NCBI RefSeq assembly: GCF_000159955.1
Contig: NZ_GG695970.1
Coordinates: 464,293-474,842 of the forward strand
Reading direction: 5' to 3'
DNA length: 10,550 bases
Origin: Paenibacillus sp. oral taxon 786 str. D14
GTDB lineage: Bacteria; Bacillota; Bacilli; Paenibacillales; Paenibacillaceae
Under the pieces are notes generated by a model. It ran no database searches. It saw only the letters and a list, made by a program, of their open reading frames with translations, and was not told the origin of the DNA. Positions 1-6,661 of the stretch are shown in pieces (the first letter of the stretch is position 1; each line of letters begins with the position of its first letter). A program made the translations under genes and the position numbers.

Positions 1-25
1 AGGTGATGGAAAGGATGGGTTAGGC

Positions 26-991
26 ATGTTTAACGTGATTCCCTGCAACCCCAATGCAACAGAAGAAGTGAAGGCGTTATTAAACTATTTTAACGAGCTG
101 TCAGGTAATGGAATTATCACGGGTCAGCATACTCAGACCACAAAACAAGAGGAATTGAAGTATATTCAGGAAGCCACAGGTAAACTGCCTGCTCTTTGTG
201 GGTTTGAGCTTCTGAGTTACTCCCCGAATATTAATCGACTTCAAAGCAGTGAAGAATGCCTCCTTGAGGTGAAGGAAAACGAGAACACCCTGGATAACGC
301 CTGGGAATGGGTAACTCGCCAAAAAGGACTGATCACATTTACCTGGCACTGGTTTTCACCCATGGGTGGAAAAGATAAGAGCTTTTATACAGAACATACA
401 GATTTTGACGCTTCGCGGGCGATTGTGGAAGGAACGGCTGAGCATAAAGCGTTATTATCGGATATGGATTATATGGCAGACTTGCTTAAGCCCTTCTGTG
501 ACAAGCGAGTACCGATTCTTTGGCGACCTTTTCATGAGGCGGAAGGTGAGTGGTTCTGGTGGGGAAGTCAAGGGCCTGAGGTGGCCAAGCAACTTTATCT
601 GATCATGTTCGACCGTTATACCCGTGTGCATCAACTGAACAATCTGATTTGGGTATGGAATTCACCGTTACCGCAAGGGTACGTCGGGGACGACAAGGTT
701 GATATCATCTCCAGGGATTTGTATCCGCCTGCCCATCAGCACACGGATCTTCGCCAGGAGTATGAGGAGCTAATCCAAATTACGCCAACCGAGAAGCTGG
801 CGGCATTAGGTGAGATCGGCTCTATTCCCAGTATTCCCGCGCTGGCGGAAACACGGGTCCCTTGGTTATGGTTTATGACCTGGTCCAACGATTACGGTAA
901 GTCTGAGTTATTTACAACCAAAGAAGAACTACGCAGGGCGTATCATCATGACTATGCTATCACCCTGGATCGCTTGCCCAGATTATATTGA
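26..991 (+). CDS. GH26 beta-mannanase-type glycoside hydrolase, no signal peptide seen
   Basis: Probable endo-1,4-beta-mannosidase or manno-oligosaccharide hydrolase of family GH26, a retaining (beta/alpha)8-barrel enzyme. The 321 residues are essentially one catalytic domain. The acid/base is E171 in WRPFHEAEGEWFWWG, the nucleophile is E263 in LGEIGSIP, and the substrate-site motif TWHW is at 106-109. The 92-residue spacing of the two glutamates equals that in the secreted paralogue at 4516. No signal peptide or CBM is visible, so a cytoplasmic enzyme acting on imported oligosaccharides is inferred. The start at 26 has a modest RBS (AAAGG at 10-14). The same frame is open to the left edge of the window, so the true N-terminus could lie upstream and carry a signal peptide or another domain. 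A terminator follows at 1022. GH26 assignment is firm; substrate and location are inferred. Confidence 0.88.
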   Translation: MFNVIPCNPNATEEVKALLNYFNELSGNGIITGQHTQTTKQEELKYIQEATGKLPALCGFELLSYSPNINRLQSSEECLLEVKENENTLDNAWEWVTRQKGLITFTWHWFSPMGGKDKSFYTEHTDFDASRAIVEGTAEHKALLSDMDYMADLLKPFCDKRVPILWRPFHEAEGEWFWWGSQGPEVAKQLYLIMFDRYTRVHQLNNLIWVWNSPLPQGYVGDDKVDIISRDLYPPAHQHTDLRQEYEELIQITPTEKLAALGEIGSIPSIPALAETRVPWLWFMTWSNDYGKSELFTTKEELRRAYHHDYAITLDRLPRLY

Positions 992-1004
992 TACACCTTA
1001 TAAT
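974..1004 (+). promoter_or_regulatory. Possible sigma-A promoter for the sensor-kinase operon
   Basis: A perfect TATAAT lies at 999-1004, just after the stop codon of the first GH26 gene. The best -35 is TTGCCC at 974-979 (4 of 6 matches), with a long 19-base spacer. If active, transcription would start near 1011, upstream of the terminator hairpin at 1022-1053. That hairpin would then sit in the kinase leader. The weak -35 and long spacing make this tentative. Confidence 0.35.
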
Positions 1005-1021
1005 ATTAACATCAGGCCGTT

Positions 1022-1053
1022 ACAGCCCCTTGTCGGTAAAAGGGGTTGTTTTC
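1022..1053 (+). terminator. Intrinsic terminator after the first GH26 gene
   Basis: A ten-base-pair stem pairs 1022-1031 (ACAGCCCCTT) with 1040-1049 (AAGGGGTTGT). It has one G-U pair, an 8-base loop and a short T run at 1049-1052. This is a good Rho-independent terminator shape, 30 bases after the stop codon at 989-991. It separates the first GH26 gene from the kinase, whose start at 1082 is only 29 bases further on. Confidence 0.7.
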
Positions 1054-1068
1054 ATATTCGCGAAGTTT

Positions 1069-1074
1069 GAGGGG
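1069..1074 (+). promoter_or_regulatory. Ribosome binding site fixing the kinase start
   Basis: GAGGGG at 1069-1074 lies 7 bases before ATG 1082. It supports that start over the in-frame TTG at 1046, which lies inside the terminator stem and has no properly spaced RBS. Confidence 0.7.
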
Positions 1075-1081
1075 CAACCGT

Positions 1082-2887
1082 ATGAAGATTGTTAGATTAT
1101 TTAATGACATTCGGATTAAAAGGAAAATATCGCTGACTTTTATTACGGTAGCAGTTATACCCTTACTCGTATGCGGGATCTTCTTTACTGGAAAATTACG
1201 AGAGATCATGGTTGAGAATGCCATGAAACAAGCAGAGGATAATGTTGATCGCGTGCGGAAGCGGACTGCAGAAATCATTAATGTTCCATTGGATGTCTCA
1301 TATCAGCTATCCAACGATACACGGATGAAGTCGATCGCAAACCACAGGTATGACAGCTATATCGAAGTTATTCAAACGTATCGGGAATACACGGATATCC
1401 GTGATTATGTAAGGTTGTACAAGGAAGTTGGTGCCATCCGGTTATATACACAAAATCCAACGATGCTGAACAACTGGGAGTTTATGCAGCCAAGCGACGA
1501 AACGATACAGGCTGATTGGTACCAGACAGCTCTGGCGAAGAAAGGATTGGTCGGATGGGGGATCATTCAAGATGAGCGTGATCAGAAAGATTATCTTAGC
1601 TTAGTGCGAAGGATCAACCTTGATGTTCCTGGCAAGGACAGCGTGCTTGTCATCAATGTGAATACTGAACTGCTTGATTCCGTCCTGTCCCAGGAATCTT
1701 TCCCAACCGCTATTGTAGATGACCACAACCGTATTGTAGCTGCAAATCACTCGAAATTGTACGATAGTGATTTTTCCGAAATCTATTCTGCAGCAAATAC
1801 GCTGACTCAGAATGTAGGGAGCTTTGATGCAATCGTGGACGGGAAAGCTTCCAAAGTGGTTATTGCCGATTTAGTACCGGCAAACAGTTGGAATGGGCTG
1901 CGCGTGATCTCCGTATTCTCTGAATCCGCCATCTTCCGCGAAGTGAATGGGGTGATTCGTTATGCTGCTCTCGTTATCGGAATATGCCTGTTTGTTGCTG
2001 TCATGCTCGTTCAGGCCTCAGCAACTCTTATGACGAGTAGACTGTTGCGTTTAAGTCGTCATATGTCTAAGGTTGGAACAGGGTCATGGACGGTTTATCC
2101 CGATTTGGATGGAAAGGATGAGATCGGTCAGCTATCCCAGCGATTCAATGCTCTGGTAGGCAGGCTAAGCCAATTGATGAAAGAAATGGATGAGGCTAAC
2201 CGTCAGAAACGGAAGTTAGAACAAAGGCAAAGCGAGATCAAGTTGAAGATGCTTGCGAGCCAAATCAATCCGCATTTCCTGTTTAATACGCTGGAATCGA
2301 TCCGGATGGAAGCCCATCTGCGCGGCGAGGAGGAGATTGCACATGCAATCTGGCAGCTCAGCGCTTTGATCCGGAATGGCTTAGAAGTCGACAACGGTAA
2401 AATCTCGCTGTCCAGGGAGCTTGATATGGTCAAATGTTATTTGGAATTGCAAAAATTCCGATATGAGGATCGGTTGAACTATAAGCTGGAAGTTGAGCCG
2501 GGTATCGAGGAAATTGAGATTCCCCCTTTGATTATCCAGCCTCTCGTGGAGAATTCGATTCTTCATGGATTGGAACAGAAGGAGGAGGGAGCAACAACGA
2601 TACTGATTCGAGCATACTTTGATGATAACGGCAGAGTCTGTGTAAACATTTTTGACGATGGTGCTGGAATTGCTCCGAAGAGACTGCAGGAACTGAACCG
2701 CATGTTAAACGAACCTGAGGAAGAAGCAGGTCAGCGAATCGGTTTGCGCAACGTACACGACCGGTTGAAGCTGATCTATGGAGACGGCGCAGGATTGACC
2801 ATTGGAAGCCAAGAGGGGGAAGGGACCCAAATTTCATTTTGTATCCCTAAGGAGGGAGGAGTCTATGTTCACTGTGATGATCATTGA
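1082..2887 (+). CDS. Sensor histidine kinase, YesM-type (His_kinase family)
   Basis: Membrane sensor kinase of 601 residues that should phosphorylate the regulator encoded next. In order: first membrane helix about 18-36; an extracytoplasmic sensor region of about 250 residues (37-290, probably Cache-like); second membrane helix about 292-314; a HAMP linker to about 370; a short coiled coil; then the kinase core. The phospho-accepting histidine is H398 in QINPHFLFNTLES, the hallmark of the YesM/LytS-type His_kinase family. The ATPase domain has an N-box with N491 (PLVENSILHG), a DDGAG box at about 525-529 and GQRIGLRNV at 550-558. The last 23 bases overlap the regulator gene, implying translational coupling. 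Relatives usually control carbohydrate-use genes. A mannan-derived ligand is inferred from the two flanking mannanases; the sensor region does not show it. Confidence 0.93.
   Translation: MKIVRLFNDIRIKRKISLTFITVAVIPLLVCGIFFTGKLREIMVENAMKQAEDNVDRVRKRTAEIINVPLDVSYQLSNDTRMKSIANHRYDSYIEVIQTYREYTDIRDYVRLYKEVGAIRLYTQNPTMLNNWEFMQPSDETIQADWYQTALAKKGLVGWGIIQDERDQKDYLSLVRRINLDVPGKDSVLVINVNTELLDSVLSQESFPTAIVDDHNRIVAANHSKLYDSDFSEIYSAANTLTQNVGSFDAIVDGKASKVVIADLVPANSWNGLRVISVFSESAIFREVNGVIRYAALVIGICLFVAVMLVQASATLMTSRLLRLSRHMSKVGTGSWTVYPDLDGKDEIGQLSQRFNALVGRLSQLMKEMDEANRQKRKLEQRQSEIKLKMLASQINPHFLFNTLESIRMEAHLRGEEEIAHAIWQLSALIRNGLEVDNGKISLSRELDMVKCYLELQKFRYEDRLNYKLEVEPGIEEIEIPPLIIQPLVENSILHGLEQKEEGATTILIRAYFDDNGRVCVNIFDDGAGIAPKRLQELNRMLNEPEEEAGQRIGLRNVHDRLKLIYGDGAGLTIGSQEGEGTQISFCIPKEGGVYVHCDDH
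2848..2855 (+). promoter_or_regulatory. Ribosome binding site fixing the response-regulator start
   Basis: TAAGGAGG at 2848-2855, inside the end of the kinase gene, is 9 bases before ATG 2865. It places the start at the receiver domain (MFTVMIIDDE) rather than at the upstream in-frame ATG 2802. Confidence 0.85.
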
Positions 2888-4460
2888 TGATGAACCGAAA
2901 CAACGCCTCGGCCTGCAGACGTTGATACCATGGAGTGATCTGGGTTATGAGGTGGTGGGTACTGCGTCCAGCGGGAAAGAAGCGCTCCAGTCGCTTGAGC
3001 AAGATGTTCCCGATTTACTCGTGGTGGACATCCGCATGCCTGGAATGGACGGCTTACAACTGCTCCAAGAGATAAGACAAAGGGGGTGGAAGGTGCATGC
3101 CGTTGTGCTGAGCGGCTATGCTGACTTTGAATACGCCCGCCGCGCGATGCAATACGGTGTGGAAGGATATTTACTCAAGCCCGTGAACAAGCAAGAAATG
3201 TCAGCTCTGCTCGAGAAACTGCATGCTCGGCTGGTTGAGCAGCAGGCTCAGCAAAATAAGACATACACCAGGGAATGGCTGGTATATTCGCTGTTGTCCG
3301 GTTCTCTGGACGAGAAGGAAGATCTCGATAAGTTGTCTGCTTCGCTTGGACTTGTCTGGTCGAAATATCAGATTGTACTGTTGGATTTTTCAGGCATTGG
3401 TTCGGAGGAGGATGAGCGCATTGTTCGTTTTCGGGAGCGGCTAAACAAGATCTGTGCGTCGGACAGGAACAGCGTCGTTCTGAGTATGACCTCGTCGATT
3501 GTACTGTTGCTCGGGAGATTACACGCTGGTAAATTTGAACGGGAACGATTTTACCGTGAGATGTATTTGCTAGCTGAAGACCTGCGTGATGAGATGAACA
3601 TGGCCGCAGGTGAAGTGGTTCATTCGTTGAGCGAAATTCCGATGTCGTTTCATACCGCCCGTTCACTGTTGGATCGCAGCTTTTTTTATGACAGGGGGCA
3701 GCTGCTGACTCCAGAAACTCCGGTTTGCTATTCGATGGTTGACCAACGCGGTGAAATACCGGCTAAAGAGGATTTAGCTTTCCGCCTTTCCTATTACGTC
3801 GAGGTGGGGCAGACGGAGATGATCCGTACCTTATTGGATCGAATTGCAGCACGGATGGTTCACCAGGGAGAAGGTGAAGAGGAGGTTCGCAAACGATTCT
3901 TCTACTTAGCCAGTGAAGCAGTGCGCAATGTTCCTGTAAAGGTATGGGATGAGGCAGGATATGAGGGAGGAGGGGCCTCCCTGTTTTTGGCAAACCTTAG
4001 CGGTGCACGGACCTTCCGGGAACTCGTCGACAAGGTCGGCGATGTTTTGGAAAGGTTGGCCCGTTGTACCAATTATTGCAGCAGAGGTAATGAAATTCGG
4101 CGCATGCTCGACTATATCGATCGACATTACGAAGAGAACTTAAAGCTGGAGACGTTGTCAGAAGTGTTCAACTATAGCAGTTCGTATCTCGGTCAGCTAT
4201 TTAAGAACGAGACGGGCGAATATTTCAACGCTTATTTGGACAAAGTTCGAATCGAAAAAGCAAAGCAATTGCTGAGGCAAGGGATGAAAGTATACGAAGT
4301 GGCTGAACAGGTTGGTTATGCCAACGTGAATTATTTTCATCACAAATTCAAAAAGCTCGTAGGGCATTCTCCGTCGTCCTATCAAAAAAAAGCCGATCTG
4401 AAAAATGATGGCGCTTACAGAAATGATTGGAGATCATGGAATGAAAAGTGTCAGAATTGA
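2865..4460 (+). CDS. Response regulator with AraC-type DNA-binding domain, YesN-type
   Basis: Cytoplasmic transcription factor of 531 residues, partner of the kinase it overlaps by 23 bases. The receiver domain covers about 3-120, with acidic pair D8/D9, phospho-acceptor D55 in LLVVDIRMPGMDG, switch residue S83 and conserved K105 in LLKP. A middle region of about 280 residues has no motif I can name, as is usual in YesN-like regulators. The C-terminal AraC domain covers about 411-512 and has two helix-turn-helix units. The first is at about 427-448 (LSEVFNYSSSYLGQLFK). The second is at about 475-500 (VAEQVGYANVNYFHHKFKK), followed by the typical GHSPSSYQ ending. The mannanase at 4516 and importer at 6646 are its likely targets, inferred from position. 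I found no operator repeats I could assign to it with confidence. Confidence 0.93.
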   Translation: MFTVMIIDDEPKQRLGLQTLIPWSDLGYEVVGTASSGKEALQSLEQDVPDLLVVDIRMPGMDGLQLLQEIRQRGWKVHAVVLSGYADFEYARRAMQYGVEGYLLKPVNKQEMSALLEKLHARLVEQQAQQNKTYTREWLVYSLLSGSLDEKEDLDKLSASLGLVWSKYQIVLLDFSGIGSEEDERIVRFRERLNKICASDRNSVVLSMTSSIVLLLGRLHAGKFERERFYREMYLLAEDLRDEMNMAAGEVVHSLSEIPMSFHTARSLLDRSFFYDRGQLLTPETPVCYSMVDQRGEIPAKEDLAFRLSYYVEVGQTEMIRTLLDRIAARMVHQGEGEEEVRKRFFYLASEAVRNVPVKVWDEAGYEGGGASLFLANLSGARTFRELVDKVGDVLERLARCTNYCSRGNEIRRMLDYIDRHYEENLKLETLSEVFNYSSSYLGQLFKNETGEYFNAYLDKVRIEKAKQLLRQGMKVYEVAEQVGYANVNYFHHKFKKLVGHSPSSYQKKADLKNDGAYRNDWRSWNEKCQN

Positions 4461-4488
4461 AGATATGGCTCCAGCACCCCGTTTACCA

Positions 4489-4503
4489 TATGCTTGAAGC
4501 ATA
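4489..4503 (+). repeat. Short inverted repeat in front of the secreted mannanase RBS
   Basis: TATGCT (4489-4494), TGA, AGCATA (4498-4503) form a perfect 6-base inverted repeat. It ends at the RBS (AAGGAGGGG, 4503-4511) of the gene starting at 4516. It could be an operator half-site pair or a weak hairpin affecting translation. No T run follows, so it is not a terminator. The gap 4461-4515 contains no good promoter, so the mannanase is probably cotranscribed with the regulator pair. Confidence 0.35.
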
Positions 4504-4515
4504 AGGAGGGGATGA

Positions 4516-6453
4516 ATGGAAATGAGGAAAACACACTTATCCAAGGTTCAGCCTATGAAATGGAGAAAATCGAGTTTGGTAATTTGTGCGGCTTTGTTGT
4601 TCTTGCTGGGAGTGATCGGGAACAACGCTGCTGCGATTGCGGCTGATTCTTCTTCGGGGGAGAAGACTTCAGCCAAGCGGATGGCCGGCATCACGGTTAC
4701 TTACAAGGAAGCGGTATTAGAGGGATATGGCATCGAAAAGAGGGAACGCGTTCCGGAAGCAAATGATACGCTGTATAACGGTGAAGGATATGTCTCATTC
4801 TTTTTCGAAGAGAATAAAAGCACTTCCGATCCAATTGGCAGCGCCACGTTTAAGGTGAACGTGCCTGAAGCTGGCTTGTATGCGCTGACGGTTGGTTACT
4901 ATATTCCCCAGGGATATGGCAATAAAGCAACAGTTATCCAGGTGAATGGCATGGGAACAGAGGAGTTGACGCTTGAGGCACTGCCTGCAGAGCAAGTCCG
5001 AGAAGAGAAGATGCTTACGAAAATCATGTTGAATGCCGGCAGTAATACGATCCAATTTATGCGGGGATGGGGATACTACGGTATTGAATATATCAAGCTA
5101 GACCTTGCAGATCCACCGGAGCCCGGATATTTAAAGGCCACCGATATACTAACCAACCCCAACGCGACACTCGAAGCCAGGGCACTGATGAATTATTTGC
5201 TTAACCAATACGGACGAAAAATTATTTCCGGTCAGCATACGCTTCAGGATGCCGAGTGGATCAACCAGCAAATTGGGAAGTATCCGGCAATTTTATCATC
5301 AGATTTGATGGATTACTCTCCTTCTCGTGTCGAGAAGGGAGCGGTGTCCTCTGAAATTGAGAAATTACTCCAATGGCATGAACGAGGCGGGATTGTATCT
5401 TTATGCTGGCACTGGAATGCGCCGAAGGGAATCGGCGGTGATGAGCCAGACCGTGAATGGTGGCGGGGATTTTACACCGAATTCACTACTTTTGACGTAG
5501 AGTATGCGCTTCAACATCCGGAGTCTGAGGATTATCAGCTATTGCTCAGGGATATTGATGCAATTGCCGTTCAACTGAAGCGCTTGCAGGATCATCATGT
5601 CCCCGTGCTTTGGAGACCGCTTCATGAGGCAGAAGGAGGTTGGTTCTGGTGGGGGGCGAAGGGACCGGAACCGGCGAAGCAACTCTACAGATTGATGTAT
5701 GACCGATTGACCAACCATCATAAGCTGAACAACTTGATTTGGGTATGGAACTCTGTGCAGGAAGAATGGTATCCGGGTGATGATGTTGTCGATGTCGTTA
5801 CTGTCGATATTTACAACCCTACGGGTGACTACCATCCCAATATTTCAAAATACGACAAATTACTCTCTTTGACGAGCAGCAAGAAAATCGCAGCTTTAGC
5901 GGAGAATGGCCCTATCCCAGACCCTGATTTGTTGCAGGGGTACGGGGCAGATTGGAGTTTCTTTACTACATGGACTGGTGACCACATCAGAGACGGTAAG
6001 ACGAATACGTTGGAACATTTGCATAAGGTATACCACCACGATTATGTTTTAACGCTTGATGAGCTGCCTGCGGATTTATTTACTAGCCTTATTTATAAGG
6101 CGGAATACGGACAACCATTCGGGCTATTTAAGGAAGAGGGACACCGTTCTACGACATCAGGGTTTGTTTCCAGTCAGAAGGGAACAAACGGCAAGCTGAA
6201 ATTCAAGGTTAATGTTGCGCCGGGAACGTATACGGTTACGGTGCGATACAAAGCAGTCAAAGGCGAGAAACAGGGCAAGGCCATTGTGAACAGCCAATCT
6301 GCGATAAAGTATACCCTTTCAGCTACGAAGACGTGGAAGGAGATCCCTATAGGACAGATCACGCTGCCAAAAGGAGAGAATGTAATTGAGTTCCCATCGA
6401 TTGGAGCCGGGGTGAGCATGGATTATGTGAAGCTGACCCGCTCGTCCGAGTAA
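4516..6453 (+). CDS. Secreted modular GH26 beta-mannanase with two flanking carbohydrate-binding modules
   Basis: Extracellular endo-1,4-beta-mannosidase of 645 residues. A signal peptide has basic residues up to K18, a hydrophobic core at 20-34 and likely cleavage around 40-43 (AAAIAAD). Residues about 58-197 form a CBM35/CBM6-like beta-sandwich (YKEAVLEG at the start, GYYGIEYIKLD at the end). The GH26 barrel covers about 208-518, with acid/base E371 (WRPLHEAEGGWFWWG), nucleophile E463 (LAENGPIP) and CWHW at 297-300. A second beta-sandwich of the same general type covers about 525-643 (YKAEYGQPFG to MDYVKLTR). I see no LPXTG, SLH or lipobox, so the enzyme should be released. The RBS GGAGG at 4505-4509 sits 6 bases before ATG 4516; the in-frame ATG 4522 is second choice. 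The barrel is clearly paralogous to the protein at 26-991. The exact CBM families are less sure than GH26. Confidence 0.92.
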   Translation: MEMRKTHLSKVQPMKWRKSSLVICAALLFLLGVIGNNAAAIAADSSSGEKTSAKRMAGITVTYKEAVLEGYGIEKRERVPEANDTLYNGEGYVSFFFEENKSTSDPIGSATFKVNVPEAGLYALTVGYYIPQGYGNKATVIQVNGMGTEELTLEALPAEQVREEKMLTKIMLNAGSNTIQFMRGWGYYGIEYIKLDLADPPEPGYLKATDILTNPNATLEARALMNYLLNQYGRKIISGQHTLQDAEWINQQIGKYPAILSSDLMDYSPSRVEKGAVSSEIEKLLQWHERGGIVSLCWHWNAPKGIGGDEPDREWWRGFYTEFTTFDVEYALQHPESEDYQLLLRDIDAIAVQLKRLQDHHVPVLWRPLHEAEGGWFWWGAKGPEPAKQLYRLMYDRLTNHHKLNNLIWVWNSVQEEWYPGDDVVDVVTVDIYNPTGDYHPNISKYDKLLSLTSSKKIAALAENGPIPDPDLLQGYGADWSFFTTWTGDHIRDGKTNTLEHLHKVYHHDYVLTLDELPADLFTSLIYKAEYGQPFGLFKEEGHRSTTSGFVSSQKGTNGKLKFKVNVAPGTYTVTVRYKAVKGEKQGKAIVNSQSAIKYTLSATKTWKEIPIGQITLPKGENVIEFPSIGAGVSMDYVKLTRSSE

Positions 6454-6458
6454 TTCTC

Positions 6459-6517
6459 GGGGAATGATCCCCTGGACGGTCTGAAGTGGTAAGGGTCGTC
6501 AGGGGAGGCTGCCCCCT
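6459..6517 (+). promoter_or_regulatory. Alternating G-run/C-run inverted repeats: terminator or attenuator candidate
   Basis: Three mutually exclusive stems can be drawn. Stem A pairs 6459-6463 (GGGGA) with 6468-6472 (TCCCC). Stem B pairs 6469-6478 (CCCCTG, bulged G, ACG) with 6497-6505 (CGTCAGGGG), nine pairs. Stem C pairs 6501-6505 (AGGGG) with 6513-6517 (CCCCT) and is followed by the weak pyrimidine run TTCCTT. Stem C could end the mannanase transcript, while stem B would prevent stem C. The weak T run argues against an efficient terminator. The stems are seen in the sequence; the switching role is inference. Confidence 0.4.
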
Positions 6518-6521
6518 TTCC

Positions 6522-6550
6522 TTGAAAAACAATGAAATTAACAGTAAGAA
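6522..6550 (+). promoter_or_regulatory. Possible promoter of the importer operon
   Basis: TTGAAA at 6522-6527 matches five of six -35 positions. A 17-base spacer leads to TAAGAA at 6545-6550, a poor -10 (3 of 6). A weak core promoter would fit one that needs the AraC-type activator. Transcription would begin near 6557, giving a leader of about 90 bases. That leader holds a perfect inverted repeat, TTGGAT (6561-6566) and ATCCAA (6580-6585), 13 bases apart. Confidence 0.35.
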
Positions 6551-6597
6551 TCTTAAATCTTTGGATGAATTTCTACGGAATCCAAGTTATGTTTCAG

Positions 6598-6635
6598 CCC
6601 CCTGGTATCCTTTATGATGGTTACTGAGAGGGGGG
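6598..6635 (+). promoter_or_regulatory. Inverted repeat that could mask the first permease RBS
   Basis: CCCCCT at 6598-6603 is complementary to AGGGGG at 6629-6634, which is the core of the RBS (GAGAGGGGGG, 6626-6635) for the permease starting at 6646. Six pairs, five of them G-C, enclose a 25-base loop. This could lower translation unless opened. The pairing is seen; the effect is inferred. Confidence 0.35.
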
Positions 6636-6645
6636 AAACGAATAG

Positions 6646-6661
6646 ATGAAAGCGATAACAG
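6646..6661 (+). promoter_or_regulatory. cre site (CcpA operator) on the first permease start codon
   Basis: TGAAAGCGATAACA at 6647-6660 matches the classical consensus TGWAARCGNTWNCW at all 14 positions. It also matches 15 of 16 positions of WTGNAARCGNWWWCAW (6646-6661; only the last base differs). It starts one base inside the ATG. Operators at this place, downstream of the promoter, usually repress by blocking elongating RNA polymerase. CcpA-dependent glucose repression of sugar importers is well established in Bacillota; binding here is predicted. Confidence 0.65.

Noticed and set aside
3..23. Tail of an upstream gene ending in TAG at 21-23
   Set aside because: Only six sense codons are visible in that frame, so nothing supports it beyond being open.
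1046..1081. TTG start at 1046 giving a kinase 12 residues longer
   Set aside because: It lies within the 3' arm of the terminator hairpin and has no properly spaced RBS. ATG 1082 has GAGGGG 7 bases upstream, and the residues from there match a normal YesM-type N-terminus.
2802..2864. ATG 2802 as start of the response regulator
   Set aside because: It adds 21 residues with no family resemblance. The receiver domain begins right at 2865, which has a near-perfect RBS.
3175..3666. 163-residue minus-strand open frame inside the regulator gene
   Set aside because: It is antisense to a clearly real gene, has Ser/Pro/Arg/Thr-rich low-information composition, and shows no RBS or domain. It is a coding shadow.
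5575..5589. CTGAAGCGCTTGCAG resembling a cre site
   Set aside because: The half-site spacing is one base short of the TGNAARCG pattern and flanking positions mismatch. It encodes conserved-looking GH26 sequence.
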